64,000 bases of DNA from Alphaproteobacteria bacterium (GTDB lineage Bacteria > Pseudomonadota > Alphaproteobacteria > Caulobacterales > Aquidulcibacteraceae): the NCBI GenBank assembly GCA_027485915.1, contig JAIXQA010000001.1:169217-233216 (forward strand), written 5' to 3'. A model generated the notes under the pieces. It saw only the letters and a program-made list of their open reading frames with translations, did no database searches and was not told where the DNA came from. Below are positions 16,834-25,661 of this stretch, piece by piece (positions within the stretch are counted from its first letter, which is position 1; each line of letters begins with the position of its first letter). A program made the position numbers and the translations under genes.

Positions 16834-17700
16834 ATGACTTCCTACTTTGCTCCCGCCAAGATCAATCTGACTTTAAGAGTCGGGCCACCACAGGCCGATG
16901 GTCGACATCCTCTCGATAGTTTGGTTTGTTTTACCCGCATCTGCGGCGATCAGATTTCAGTCGAGGCGGCAGAGGCTTTGCACTTGGAGATCTCAGGACC
17001 TTTTCGCCAAGGCCTAAGCCTAGGACCGGATAATCTGGTGATCCGGGCAGCAGAAATCCTTGCCAGTGCATCACATAAATCAGCGCAAGCACATATTCGC
17101 TTGATTAAGAATTTGCCCATCGCATCAGGTATTGGGGGGGGCTCGGCCGATGCAGCAGCGACCATGCATGCGCTGAACGCGTTTTGGAAGCTGAATTTGC
17201 CGCTGGAAGAACTTTTGGATTTAGGCACGCAATTGGGAGCCGATGTACCAGCTTGTCTGATCGGCCGGCCCGTTCATATGACAGGAACTGGCGAGACTTT
17301 GGCATCGGTAGGACCCTTGGCCACGATGGGTGTCGTCTTGGTCAATCCGGGGGTCCCGTGCCCGACCGGGCCCGTCTATCGCACCTATGACGCCTTAGGA
17401 ACTGGGCCTGAGCTTTATGTTCAGCCGATCCCCGATGTGGCTTCTCGCGAGGGCTTGCTGACTTATCTTCAGGCTATGTCGAATGATCTTGAGCCGGCGG
17501 CTATCAAGCTTGTTCCCGAAGTCGCCGATGTCTTGGCCTGCTTGGCTGCTAGTCCTCAAGTTCGCTTTGTCCGGATGTCTGGGTCTGGTGCCACATGCTT
17601 TGCCCTCTATGACGATCTGCCAGCCGCGCAGCTTGGCAAAAAATTTGTTCAACAGGCTCTTGCCAATCGCGGCTTTTGGGTTGAGGCAGATCTCATCTAG
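16834..17700 (+). CDS. ispE: 4-diphosphocytidyl-2-C-methyl-D-erythritol kinase
   Basis: A 288-residue GHMP-family kinase of the MEP (non-mevalonate) isoprenoid pathway, phosphorylating CDP-ME at the 2-hydroxyl. The N-terminal FAPAKINLTLRVG, the GHMP ATP loop PIASGIGGGSADAAA near residues 93-107 and the C-terminal MSGSGATCFALYD near residue 247 are all present. The ATG at 16834 is chosen because MTSYFAPAKINL is the expected family start; the frame continues upstream inside the TPR gene without homology. The 7-base spacing from the TPR 2 stop suggests co-transcription. The DGRHPLDSL segment matches the usual DGYHxLxSL. Confidence 0.95.
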   Translation: MTSYFAPAKINLTLRVGPPQADGRHPLDSLVCFTRICGDQISVEAAEALHLEISGPFRQGLSLGPDNLVIRAAEILASASHKSAQAHIRLIKNLPIASGIGGGSADAAATMHALNAFWKLNLPLEELLDLGTQLGADVPACLIGRPVHMTGTGETLASVGPLATMGVVLVNPGVPCPTGPVYRTYDALGTGPELYVQPIPDVASREGLLTYLQAMSNDLEPAAIKLVPEVADVLACLAASPQVRFVRMSGSGATCFALYDDLPAAQLGKKFVQQALANRGFWVEADLI

Positions 17701-17738
17701 TCATTGTGGATAGACCACAGACATGTGGAGGGGCTCTT

Positions 17739-18359
17739 ATGATTATTGTGCATCACCTTAACGATTCACGATCGCAACGGATTTTGTGGCTGTTGGAAGA
17801 AATGGGGACGCCCTATGAAATCAAAAAATATCAACGCGATGCGGTAACCAATCTAGCTCCGCCCGAACTCAAAGAGGTTCATCCGTTGGGCAAGTCACCC
17901 GTGGTGACCGATAATGGCGAAGTATTGGCCGAATCCGGCATGATTATTGACGTATTGGCACGCCGTTATGGTCCTGATCTGGCTGTTGATTTTTCTTCAC
18001 CGCTCTACCCAGCTTATTCCCACTGGCTCCACTTTGCCGAAGGCTCAGCCATGCTGCCGTTCCTTTTGGCGCTTTACACTGGGCGCTTAGGCGATGCCGC
18101 AGCACCTCTGATGCCACGCATCACCAGCGAGATCATGAACCATTTATCCTATGTCGAAGCCTCGCTAAGTGGGAAGCAGTATTTTGTAGGTGATCGTTTG
18201 ACCGGCGCGGATATCCAAATGAGCTTCGTCGGCGAGATTGCTAAAGGCCAGGGCGCGCTCGGCATGTTGCCAAATTTGAAAGCTTGGCTCGAGGGGTTAC
18301 ACGCCCGCCCACAATGGCAGACCGCCCTTGAAAAGGGTGGGCCTTACAGATTTGCATGA
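17739..18359 (+). CDS. Glutathione S-transferase family protein
   Basis: A 206-residue cytosolic GST. The N-terminal thioredoxin-like domain has HHLNDSRSQRILWLLEEMGTPYE, EVHPLGKSPVV and the glutathione-contacting AESGMIIDVL (ExxxI). The C-terminal helical domain contains YFVGDRLTGADIQMSF with the N-capping box S/T-x-x-D. The catalytic residue is probably Ser (SRSQRILW), as in many bacterial beta- or theta-like GSTs. The ATG at 17739 is preceded by GGAGGGGC at a good distance. It follows ispE by 38 bases on the same strand. The substrate is unknown. Confidence 0.9.
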   Translation: MIIVHHLNDSRSQRILWLLEEMGTPYEIKKYQRDAVTNLAPPELKEVHPLGKSPVVTDNGEVLAESGMIIDVLARRYGPDLAVDFSSPLYPAYSHWLHFAEGSAMLPFLLALYTGRLGDAAAPLMPRITSEIMNHLSYVEASLSGKQYFVGDRLTGADIQMSFVGEIAKGQGALGMLPNLKAWLEGLHARPQWQTALEKGGPYRFA

Positions 18360-18380
18360 GCTAGCTCGAGTGCCCTAATC

Positions 18381-20630
18381 CTAGCGTGGGCCGGGTCCTA
18401 ATGTGCGATCGAAGAAGTTCAAGATCGTGAGTTGGACATGCTTGGCCCGCGCTTTTTCGCGAATGCCGTGCTTCTGCCCAGGATAGACCATGGTCTCAAA
18501 AGGAATGGATGCAGCTTGCAGTGCGTCAAAAGCGGCTGTGGAATTATCAAACGTGACATTGTCATCGGCCATACCATGCAGAATCAAAAGCGGTTGCTTA
18601 ACCTGTTTTAAGCGCGGCAGAACAGAGGATCGCGAATAGGCTTCAGCCTCATCTTGTGGCTTGCCCATGAAACGCTCTGTGTAATGCGTGTCGTACAACG
18701 ACCAGTCTGTAACAGGAGCTCCTGATGCATATGCTGCAAAGGCCTCTGGTGCCTCGGTTGCCAGCCGCAAGGTCATGTAACCCCCATATGACCATCCCCA
18801 CACACCAATGCGTGCCGGGTCGACATAGGTTTGTGCTTTTAAGAAGGCGAGGCCAGCCAACTGATCTTCGACCTCGGGACCTCCAAGCTTGCGATTGATC
18901 GCACGTTCAAAACTGCGACCACGATTTGGTGTACCGCGATTGTCGATCGAGAACACAATATAGCCTCGCGCAGCATGCAGCTGGGTGGTGTTGCTACCCC
19001 AGTTACGGCTAACCACCTGCACTCCGGGGCCGCCATAGACGTAGACGATGACGGGCCATTTTTTGCTGGGGTCAAAATTGGCTGGCAGATGCATCGACCA
19101 ATTCAAGAGGTCGCCTGATGGGCCTGTCATAGTGCCAAACCGCACACTTGCCCGTTTTGCCAGAAAGGGTGCCCAAGGGTGCTTGCTGTCGAGCTTGTTC
19201 TCTTCAATCCAGCGAATGAGGCGTCCGCTCGCATCATATAGGCCGAGGCGAGGGGGCGTCGTGGGGTCCGAATAAGTGCCTAGAAAAGCCTTGCCAGTGA
19301 CAGCCATGGTCACGCCCCAATTGCCACCACTAGCCGTTACGGCGCTGGGAGAACGGCGCTTGGTGATCGAGGTAGAATAGAGACGTTGCTCTAGATTGTC
19401 GTCCTTATTGGACATGAAGAAGACGCGTCCGGCCGCTTCGTCGACGCCAGTGATTTGGGACACCGCCCAATTGCCAGTGGTTAAGACTTGAACACCCGTC
19501 CCATCACGTTTTCGCCGTTCAATATGCCGCCACCCGGTCCTTTCACTCGTCCATAAGAAGTCACCTGAGGCAAGGGGCGTAAAGTCGTTGGTGAGGTTTA
19601 GCCAAACCAAGTCTGCTTCGGTTAGGATGACTTTCGATTGGCCTGTAGCAGGATCGACCAGCAATAGATCGAGCCGCGTCTGAGCGCGATTTTGCCGCTG
19701 CACGTAAAGTGTCTGGCCATCCTTGGACCAATTGACCCGCGCAACATAGATGTCATCATTATCGCCTAAATCTACTTTGACGATACCACCGCTAGCCAAG
19801 TCCTTGATTAAAAGAGCAACACTGGCATTAGTCGCCCCTGCGCGGGGATAGCGTTGCTGGACAATCTCCGTCTGGTTCGCGCCAATCTCCACGCGCGGAA
19901 CGAACGCAACTGCGCTCTCATCGACTTCGGTAAAGACAATTCGGCTATCGTTTGGAGCCCACCAATAGCCAGTATCCCGATCCATTTCCTCTTGTGCAAT
20001 GAATTCAGCCATGCCGTAGGTGACGGCGTCACCAGCTGCGGGTGATAGCGCAATTTCCTCGTTTGTGCCCAGTTTGAGTGCCATCAACTGGCCCTCGCGA
20101 ACGAAGGATACAAAGCCGCCAGCGGGTGAAATCTGCGCGTCGGTTTCAAACTCTGGTGTCCGTGTCAGACGGCGTGGCGCGGTGGGGTCTGCAACGGGCA
20201 CGTAATAAAGGTCACCTCCCAGCGGTGCCAAAATCGCTTCGCCCTTTTTGTCCCAATCGTAGGAGACAAGACCGCGTGTGCCGGCTAGGCGTTGCCGTTC
20301 CCGGCGCGCTGCTTCTGCTTCTGATAAGCTGCCTTCGTCTGGAACCAGAGCTTTGGAATCAACCAGCATAAAGGGTTCACCGCCCCCGACGGGGGCTGCC
20401 CAAAGATCTAGACGTAGAAAGTCCCGTTCATTTGGACGCAACCACGTGACTAATTTACCATCGGGCGAGAATTTTGGTGCGCGTGCGACCGGTCCATTGA
20501 GTGCAGGATCTTCAAACAAGCGGTCCAAGGTAAGGACGCTTGATTGAGATGCCTGTGTAGGCACCTGTTGTGCGTCGGAATTGGCGGGGAAGCTGGCGAG
20601 AATCGCCAATAGGGTCAGAAAAGGGCGCAT
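18381..20630 (-). CDS. S9-family dipeptidyl-peptidase IV-like serine peptidase
   Basis: A 749-residue exported prolyl-oligopeptidase-type peptidase of the DPP4 subfamily, expected to remove N-terminal X-Pro or X-Ala dipeptides in the periplasm. A signal peptide (FLTLLAILASFPANSDA) precedes a beta-propeller domain (about 30-480) with LSEAEAARRERQR and FIAQEEMDRDTGYWW, the latter resembling the double-Glu substrate anchor of DPP4. The alpha/beta-hydrolase domain carries the nucleophile in GWSYGGYMTLR, the Asp in MADDNVTF and the His in GQKHGI. The ATG at 20630 is chosen for the signal peptide. It is followed by nothing on the same strand, the GST gene being convergent. Confidence 0.93.
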   Translation of the reverse strand: MRPFLTLLAILASFPANSDAQQVPTQASQSSVLTLDRLFEDPALNGPVARAPKFSPDGKLVTWLRPNERDFLRLDLWAAPVGGGEPFMLVDSKALVPDEGSLSEAEAARRERQRLAGTRGLVSYDWDKKGEAILAPLGGDLYYVPVADPTAPRRLTRTPEFETDAQISPAGGFVSFVREGQLMALKLGTNEEIALSPAAGDAVTYGMAEFIAQEEMDRDTGYWWAPNDSRIVFTEVDESAVAFVPRVEIGANQTEIVQQRYPRAGATNASVALLIKDLASGGIVKVDLGDNDDIYVARVNWSKDGQTLYVQRQNRAQTRLDLLLVDPATGQSKVILTEADLVWLNLTNDFTPLASGDFLWTSERTGWRHIERRKRDGTGVQVLTTGNWAVSQITGVDEAAGRVFFMSNKDDNLEQRLYSTSITKRRSPSAVTASGGNWGVTMAVTGKAFLGTYSDPTTPPRLGLYDASGRLIRWIEENKLDSKHPWAPFLAKRASVRFGTMTGPSGDLLNWSMHLPANFDPSKKWPVIVYVYGGPGVQVVSRNWGSNTTQLHAARGYIVFSIDNRGTPNRGRSFERAINRKLGGPEVEDQLAGLAFLKAQTYVDPARIGVWGWSYGGYMTLRLATEAPEAFAAYASGAPVTDWSLYDTHYTERFMGKPQDEAEAYSRSSVLPRLKQVKQPLLILHGMADDNVTFDNSTAAFDALQAASIPFETMVYPGQKHGIREKARAKHVQLTILNFFDRTLGPGPR

Positions 20631-20649
20631 ACGCCTATTTGGCAAGGGT

Positions 20650-20865
20650 TCAGCTTTCCGGCAAGCCTTGATGTAAAAGTGCCCACACCCGAAGGGCGCT
20701 CGCCAAGGGCCTGTCAGCCCGCTCGCTGTCGATTTCACCTATGAGCGCCGCCAAAGACAGCTTACGTCGCCGTGCATGCCCTTCAAGGGCTGCCCAAAAC
20801 TCTTCTTCAAGCGCAACACTCGTGGCGTGCCCTTCAAGGGATACCGATCGCTTAATCAGACTCAT
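20650..20865 (-). CDS. Ribbon-helix-helix domain protein (RHH_4 type)
   Basis: A 71-residue protein of the short alphaproteobacterial ribbon-helix-helix group. The SLIKRSVSLEGHATSVALEE stretch forms the ribbon and turn, followed by FWAALEGHARRRKLSLAALIGEID and LASALRVWAL as the helices. The family is often annotated as a putative DNA-binding protein, but a target is not established. It overlaps the upstream DUF4169 gene by 14 bases, a pairing that recurs across alphaproteobacteria. It sits 19 bases upstream of the peptidase start, so it may be co-transcribed with it. Confidence 0.83.
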   Translation of the reverse strand: MSLIKRSVSLEGHATSVALEEEFWAALEGHARRRKLSLAALIGEIDSERADRPLASALRVWALLHQGLPES

Positions 20866-21049
20866 GATCTGTCGCCTTGGTCAGGAAATGACCATCGAGG
20901 CGCGTCTTGACCCGTGTTTTGGCCTTTTCTGTGGCAAGCCTTTCCAGTTTCGTGCGACCAAAAGCCACACGGTTCGCCTCGCCCTTGGCGGCACGCTCAG
21001 CTCGGGCTTTTTCTTTGCGGGCGCGGCGCAAATTGATAATTTCTGCCAT
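20852..21049 (-). CDS. DUF4169 family protein
   Basis: A 65-residue, strongly basic and probably helical protein. The N-terminal MAEIINLRRARKEKARAE and the following AxxNRVAFGRTKLE block are the family hallmark. No biochemical role is known. It overlaps the ribbon-helix-helix gene by 14 bases, which indicates translational coupling. In many alphaproteobacteria this pair sits next to fumC, but fumC is not in this window. Confidence 0.85.
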   Translation of the reverse strand: MAEIINLRRARKEKARAERAAKGEANRVAFGRTKLERLATEKAKTRVKTRLDGHFLTKATDHESD

Positions 21050-21084
21050 CCAGCGTTTCTATCGCCGCGTCTAACCAAAATCCA

Positions 21085-21510
21085 TCATCGTTCTGGGCTG
21101 GGCGGACTTGAGGCGCAGTCAAAAGCACGACGCGACAGAGTTTCTGGCGTTGCAACGGCATCTTGAAGCTGGCGTTCCATTTCTCCTTGAACCAATTGAG
21201 GTACTTTATCCAAAGAGATTCCATACGCCTCAGCCGCCGCATAAACTTCTGCCAGCCAGCGATTGCTACTTTCAATCACACCCGGGTCGCGCGCCCAACT
21301 TGGGGCTGCCATAGCTGTCACTTGGATCGCCGCAGCACAATTAAGGCCATCTTCCAGCCGTGTAAGCATTTCAGGATCACGCTTTCGCATAACGTCAGCT
21401 TGCGCCGGCTTCCCTTGGGGTGCTGATTGTTTGGCATTCGTCTGGGCGAATGCTTGAAAGCTCCACCCCATTAAAAGCGAAACAAGGATCAAATTGGCAC
21501 GCATACTCAC
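21085..21510 (-). CDS. Small secreted protein, function unknown
   Basis: A 141-residue protein with a signal peptide (ANLILVSLLMGWSFQAFAQ) and a mature region without a family I recognise. Two Cys, in GLNCAAAIQV and RAFDCASS, could form one disulfide across an otherwise helical domain (RDPEMLTRLEDGL, NRWLAEVYAAAEAYG, VQGEMERQLQDA). It lies 35 bases upstream of the DUF4169 gene on the same strand and may head that operon. The second Met at codon 3 is an equally good start. Confidence 0.65.
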   Translation of the reverse strand: MSMRANLILVSLLMGWSFQAFAQTNAKQSAPQGKPAQADVMRKRDPEMLTRLEDGLNCAAAIQVTAMAAPSWARDPGVIESSNRWLAEVYAAAEAYGISLDKVPQLVQGEMERQLQDAVATPETLSRRAFDCASSPPSPER

Positions 21511-21582
21511 TCACTTTATGGCTTGGCCCAATGATGCAGTCTTTGGGCCAACCAAAGATGAGCTTACTACGGGGCGCAGGCT

Positions 21583-22212
21583 TTACTGCGGCAAAGTTTG
21601 ATTGAGTTCAAGATAAGCCCCGTCGGCATCAAAAAACTGGCAACCCAAAACTCGGATCGGCGGTGCAGCGGGGAAGCGGGGCGGATAGACAGAGATTTTG
21701 GGCTCAACAATCAGTCGCACGCCCGGCGCAGTCTTAGCCGCATCACAGGCCTTTTGCGCATCAGCGACCGCGGCCACGATGATGTGGCTACCTGGCCCCA
21801 AAACTTTGGGCTGCTTGACCTTCGGGTGGTCTGGACGGTCGGTGTATTGGATGAGACCAATCCAGCCGATCCAAGGATCATTGGCATTCAAAAGAACAAG
21901 TCGGATCGGCCTCGGCGGCCCACCCTGGGCGAAAGCGGGGCTGGAAACATGCATCTGCTCATCATAGTTGACGCGCATGCCTAAAGCATCTCGATACAGC
22001 TTGAGGGAGGTCTCCATATCCCGCACGATAATGGTGGTACGGCGAATATCGATTGGGAGCCGCTCAACGGGAGCAACAATTTTTGTAGGGTCGTTGGCGA
22101 CTTCTATCGCTTGCTTTGAAGGTTCGGCCGCCTGTTGAGCCATTGCCATTCCAAGGCCCGTACTCGCAGCAACAATGCTCGCTAAACTCAAGACTTTCGC
22201 GCACAGTCGCAT
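21583..22212 (-). CDS. VOC (glyoxalase-fold) protein with signal peptide
   Basis: A 209-residue protein with a vicinal-oxygen-chelate fold. After a signal peptide (AKVLSLASIVAASTGLGMAMAQQ) the VOC core starts at about residue 57 (DIRRTTIIVRDMETSLKLYRDALGMRV) and ends with FFDADGAYLELNQ, giving the conserved metal-ligand positions H/Q and E at their usual places. Most VOC proteins are cytoplasmic; export suggests action on a periplasmic small molecule or a metal-binding role. It has no obvious partner gene. The downstream secreted-protein gene is 72 bases away on the same strand. Confidence 0.8.
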   Translation of the reverse strand: MRLCAKVLSLASIVAASTGLGMAMAQQAAEPSKQAIEVANDPTKIVAPVERLPIDIRRTTIIVRDMETSLKLYRDALGMRVNYDEQMHVSSPAFAQGGPPRPIRLVLLNANDPWIGWIGLIQYTDRPDHPKVKQPKVLGPGSHIIVAAVADAQKACDAAKTAPGVRLIVEPKISVYPPRFPAAPPIRVLGCQFFDADGAYLELNQTLPQ

Positions 22213-22266
22213 AGTCTGCCCTCCTCATAGGATATATCATTTTATTAGAGGTTGGCCGTCCAGATG

Positions 22267-22284
22267 CAAGACTAAAAAGTCTTG
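22267..22284 (-). terminator. Possible terminator hairpin after the FlaEY-like gene
   Basis: CAAGACT (22267-22273) and AGTCTTG (22278-22284) form a perfect 7-bp stem on a 4-base loop, 30 bases beyond the FlaEY-like stop. There is no T-run after it on the minus strand, so termination is uncertain. Confidence 0.4.
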
Positions 22285-22313
22285 TTGGGAAGTCTATTGG
22301 CGAGAATTTCTGA

Positions 22314-24980
22314 TTAGGCAACAACGCCGAGGCGTCGAAGGGCATCCTGACCTAAAGCAGTCTGGCGATTATAATAGGCCACGCCGGCAGAACTGCCGCC
22401 GGCCTTTTGGGCGGCATTGGCGGCATTCTGCTTTCGCAATTCGACTTGAGTTGGGTCGGTGGATATTTCTCGATAGCCAATGCGCAAGCGGCGCAAGACG
22501 CCGTCAAAGGCATCCGCCAATGCCTTCGCTTTTACCTTATCAGAGACATCGCCCTCCGCCGGCATTTCTAGCGCGATAATGGGAGGTGGATCAGAGACTG
22601 ATTTGGTGCCTGGCTTTTTGGGGGCAGGTCGCGGGACTGCAACCCCAGGCTCAAGTCCTAACTGGGTCAAGGCGTCCGCAACGCCATCAGTCGCCTTCAG
22701 TTCGATCCGGTCGCCAGGCTTTGGCGTAATCACCAAGCTTTCAATGCCTCTAAGCGATCGGGCTTCGGCAGTTCCATCTCGCATCAGGACACGGTTTAAT
22801 TTGGCGGCAAGGGTTCGCATGGTCTCGCCTTGAGCGATGGTAATCTTCCTTTCGCTACCGCCATTGACGATGACACTAAATTGGTCGCCCGCGCGAAGGC
22901 CTGTTCGGTCGGTCAATGCATCTGAAATGCCGAAGCTTAAGGTGCCCTGGGGAATACCCATGGAATCCAAGCTTTCAGAAACCGTCGGTGCCAGCGCGAT
23001 GGAAATCGGTGCATCGGCCAATTGTGGTGCTGTGCGGTTAAAGGCTTGCGCGCCTGTGTCTGCGTCGAGGCCGACGATTGAGCTTTCGCGCTTGGTGCTG
23101 GCAGGTGTTGAGCCGTTCGCTGGCGTAATGGTAACCGTTTCAGTCGCAAATGCAACTTGACCGCCGGCGGCTGTCAAAGCTCGAATGGGCTCGCCAGAAG
23201 TTTCGGTTTGGAACAAGACGGTTTCAGAACTGATTTCCATTCCCACCAATTTGTTGGCAATGGAATTGCTGGCGGACCGGCCCGCAAGGAAGATTCGACC
23301 GGCGGAGTCGGATGTTACCATTGTGACTGCAGTCAAATTACTTGCGGCCAAATTATTGGTGGCACCACTGGCAGTGCCAGTAAGGGTATCAAACTTCCGC
23401 ATGCGGGCACCACCCGCCTCATTCCAGATGGCGACGGCCTGGCCATTTGCCAATGCAAGCCCTGCTGGCGTGTCATCGCCTGTTGTGCCCAAGGATTGGG
23501 TAAAGCGCACCGAACCGGTTGCATTAAACGCCTGCAGATAGACATCTTTGCTGCCTAAGGCTGCGGCTCCGCCGTAACTATTGGTCGTTGTCCCCATGAC
23601 GTAGACACTACCGTCTGCACCCACTTGAACATGGGTAGCATTGTCGCTGCCAGTTGCACCCTGCTGATGGTACCACTTATCGCGCCCTTCAGAGTCAAAA
23701 GCGGCGACAAAGGAATCCAAGCCATTGCCAGTTGTGCTCGTTGCGGTGTCCGCTCGACCATTGACTGCCCCAGCGACTGCCAAGGTCCCGTCCGCACCAA
23801 TGGCCAGCGAAAAGCCTTGCGCTGGCGCTGCTGACCCAAGAGCGCGTGTCCAAACGACTTGGCCGGTTGTATCGTATTTCATTAAGACGACGTCGCTCTT
23901 GTCCTTTGGTGTTTGGCCATTAACCTTGCCAGTCGCATCGGCAATCACATAGAGTGAGCCGTCTGAGCCTACGACAGACGCACGCGCACCGACTGTAGAA
24001 CCTTTGACCGCAGAGATATCGGATGTGAAAGAAGCCAGCTCATCCGTGCCTTCAAGGCCCGTCAATTTGCTAACTACACTTTGGGTGGCACCATCAATTG
24101 TTTTGCCGCCAGCCGCATAAAGCGCTGGCTTCGTGTCGCCCGCCACACCCTCAAAAGATAAAGTTTCGAGTGAGGTAGTGGTAATCCGCATCCGTTGTTG
24201 TATTGTGGCCGTGCCGCCTTTGGTCGTGGCGGGCACGGTGGTTTCGACGCGTGAAAGCCGGCTTTCAAAGCCTGCAGTTTCAAGCTTATTGTTTATGAAA
24301 TTGGTCACGTTACCAATATTGCGGTCGATTGAGCCCATTTCTGCGAGATTAATATCGAAATTGGTGGTGACCCCAGCTTTGGTCACCTTAAGGGTGAAGC
24401 GTCGGTCGCCCAGAAAACCTTGTGGAATGGCCGTCAAATCGCCATTCACCAATGGCTTGGTATCGTATTGCAAAAGCCCTCTAGGGATCCCTTCCCCTTC
24501 GTGGCGCGCAAGCCGGCGGCCACCAATTAGAAATGCCCCGTCAAGCTTGGTGCCTTCGATATGTTCATTGAGTTCTTCGATACCTTTGTTGATGCGGTCT
24601 TGCAGCCGTTTGCGAGTGTCCGCGCTCACACCATCCTTGGCAGCGGCATCTGCAAGCGCCTGTAGTTTCTGCACGCCGTTGTGGATGATGAAGAGGCTCT
24701 TGTCGTTTGGATCTTTAACCGCGGAACCGGCCCCGTTTCCTAAACTCGTATTCACCAGTCGGCTGGCACGCAGCGCTTCAGTCGCCAATTGCGATAAAGT
24801 TGGCGGTCTAGCGCGAGAATCCCAAGGTGCCATGCGCGCGATGTCACGTTGGGTCGGTGGTCCAGAAGGAATGCTACTTGAGCCAGTATTGACCAGCGAC
24901 GACAAGTCAAGAGACTGCACTGACGAGTTGGAAAACCCGCCTGAATTCAACAGACTAATGACATTGGCGTTGATTGCCAC
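22314..24980 (-). CDS. FlaEY-like protein: flagellin-type ends around a beta-propeller-like region
   Basis: An 888-residue protein resembling the Caulobacter regulatory protein FlaEY, by recall only. The first 60 residues lack a signal peptide and are Ser/Asn-rich (MAINANVISLLNSGGFSNSS), like axial filament proteins. Residues about 60-150 are helical (SLFIIHNGVQKLQALADAAAK, RINKGIEELNEHIEG). Residues about 300-590 contain SBBP-like blades with repeated [A/G]-DGS-[L/V]-YV, ADATGKVNG, WTRALGS and FTQSLGTTGDD phrases. A DQFSVIVNGGSERKITIAQGET segment resembles LysM or D2-type domains. The C-terminus (YNRQTALGQDALRRLGVVA) is again helical. No other flagellar gene lies in the window. A flagellar structural or regulatory role is an inference. 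Confidence 0.65.
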   Translation of the reverse strand: MAINANVISLLNSGGFSNSSVQSLDLSSLVNTGSSSIPSGPPTQRDIARMAPWDSRARPPTLSQLATEALRASRLVNTSLGNGAGSAVKDPNDKSLFIIHNGVQKLQALADAAAKDGVSADTRKRLQDRINKGIEELNEHIEGTKLDGAFLIGGRRLARHEGEGIPRGLLQYDTKPLVNGDLTAIPQGFLGDRRFTLKVTKAGVTTNFDINLAEMGSIDRNIGNVTNFINNKLETAGFESRLSRVETTVPATTKGGTATIQQRMRITTTSLETLSFEGVAGDTKPALYAAGGKTIDGATQSVVSKLTGLEGTDELASFTSDISAVKGSTVGARASVVGSDGSLYVIADATGKVNGQTPKDKSDVVLMKYDTTGQVVWTRALGSAAPAQGFSLAIGADGTLAVAGAVNGRADTATSTTGNGLDSFVAAFDSEGRDKWYHQQGATGSDNATHVQVGADGSVYVMGTTTNSYGGAAALGSKDVYLQAFNATGSVRFTQSLGTTGDDTPAGLALANGQAVAIWNEAGGARMRKFDTLTGTASGATNNLAASNLTAVTMVTSDSAGRIFLAGRSASNSIANKLVGMEISSETVLFQTETSGEPIRALTAAGGQVAFATETVTITPANGSTPASTKRESSIVGLDADTGAQAFNRTAPQLADAPISIALAPTVSESLDSMGIPQGTLSFGISDALTDRTGLRAGDQFSVIVNGGSERKITIAQGETMRTLAAKLNRVLMRDGTAEARSLRGIESLVITPKPGDRIELKATDGVADALTQLGLEPGVAVPRPAPKKPGTKSVSDPPPIIALEMPAEGDVSDKVKAKALADAFDGVLRRLRIGYREISTDPTQVELRKQNAANAAQKAGGSSAGVAYYNRQTALGQDALRRLGVVA

Positions 24981-25191
24981 CGATTGAAGTCCTTACTTTA
25001 CCCTATGGAATTCCAATTTTGCGAGCATTTTTAAGCTCTTAGAATGGCTGAAAAAGGTTGCAATGGGCTTAATTTTTCAGATCGGTTTTGGCTTTGGGGG
25101 CGAGAAGCCGTTGTAGATCAGGCCGTAATTGTGTCGCGTCGTCTTTCCCATTTTCGCTTGTATTTGAGAATTATTCGCATATAGTGTCGGT

Positions 25192-25638
25192 ATGCCCCAT
25201 TCGCAGCCCCTGCATGGTCTTGAAGCTGGTGCGCAACTTGCGCTCCATGCCATGCGTCGTGCGGCTGGCCCGTCGGTTTTTCGGTGCCCTGTCACGGCAG
25301 AGCGCGTGGAGACAGCGCGCGCTGCGATGCGCAAGTTGGCAAGTCTTCTACTCTTGTCTGGCAGAAAATTGCGGTTGGGGGAATTGGGTAGCCTCGAGCC
25401 GTCTCCGGATGAGCGCACCCTGTTGAATGCGTTGGCCGCAGCTCAAGCAGGTGATGAAGACGCGCTCGTTGCGGCACTGCGCTGGCTGGCAGGCTTTGAG
25501 CCTGGCCTAGACATGACCGAAACCACCAAGATTGCCGCTCTTGCGTTTGCAGAGGCTGGCTGGAAATGGGGCGCAACCATGAGCCCCAGAACACCAGAAC
25601 CACCGTTTGGGATGAGCCCAGTTCGGGCCGTTAGCTGA
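25192..25638 (+). CDS. Small helical protein, function unknown
   Basis: A 148-residue cytoplasmic protein I do not recognise. No signal peptide or membrane segment is visible. Residues 35-110 are predicted helical (ERVETARAAMRKLASLLLLSG, ERTLLNALAAAQAGDEDALVAALRWLAG), the rest Pro-rich at the C-terminus (RTPEPPFGMSPV). It is divergent from the FlaEY-like gene across a 211-base gap, so a shared regulatory region and a motility link are possible. A hairpin overlaps its stop codon. The ATG at 25192 has no strong ribosome-binding site. Confidence 0.55.
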   Translation: MPHSQPLHGLEAGAQLALHAMRRAAGPSVFRCPVTAERVETARAAMRKLASLLLLSGRKLRLGELGSLEPSPDERTLLNALAAAQAGDEDALVAALRWLAGFEPGLDMTETTKIAALAFAEAGWKWGATMSPRTPEPPFGMSPVRAVS

Positions 25639-25655
25639 CCCGAACCGGATTTTTC
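25621..25655 (+). terminator. Intrinsic terminator overlapping the stop of the gene at 25192-25638
   Basis: GTTCGGG (25621-25627) pairs with CCCGAAC (25639-25645) across an 11-base loop containing the TGA stop, and CGGATTTTTC follows. It faces the end of clpB. Confidence 0.65.
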
Positions 25656-25661
25656 ATTGAT

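Noticed and set aside
24133..24987. A 284-residue open frame on the plus strand
   Set aside because: It is the exact antisense of the FlaEY-like gene, has low-complexity Ser/Leu/Pro composition with no recognisable motif, and the opposite frame shows clear domains.
25041..25058. A sigma-54-like TGGC ... TTGCA upstream of the gene at 25192
   Set aside because: The interval between GG and GC is 12 instead of the required 10 bases.
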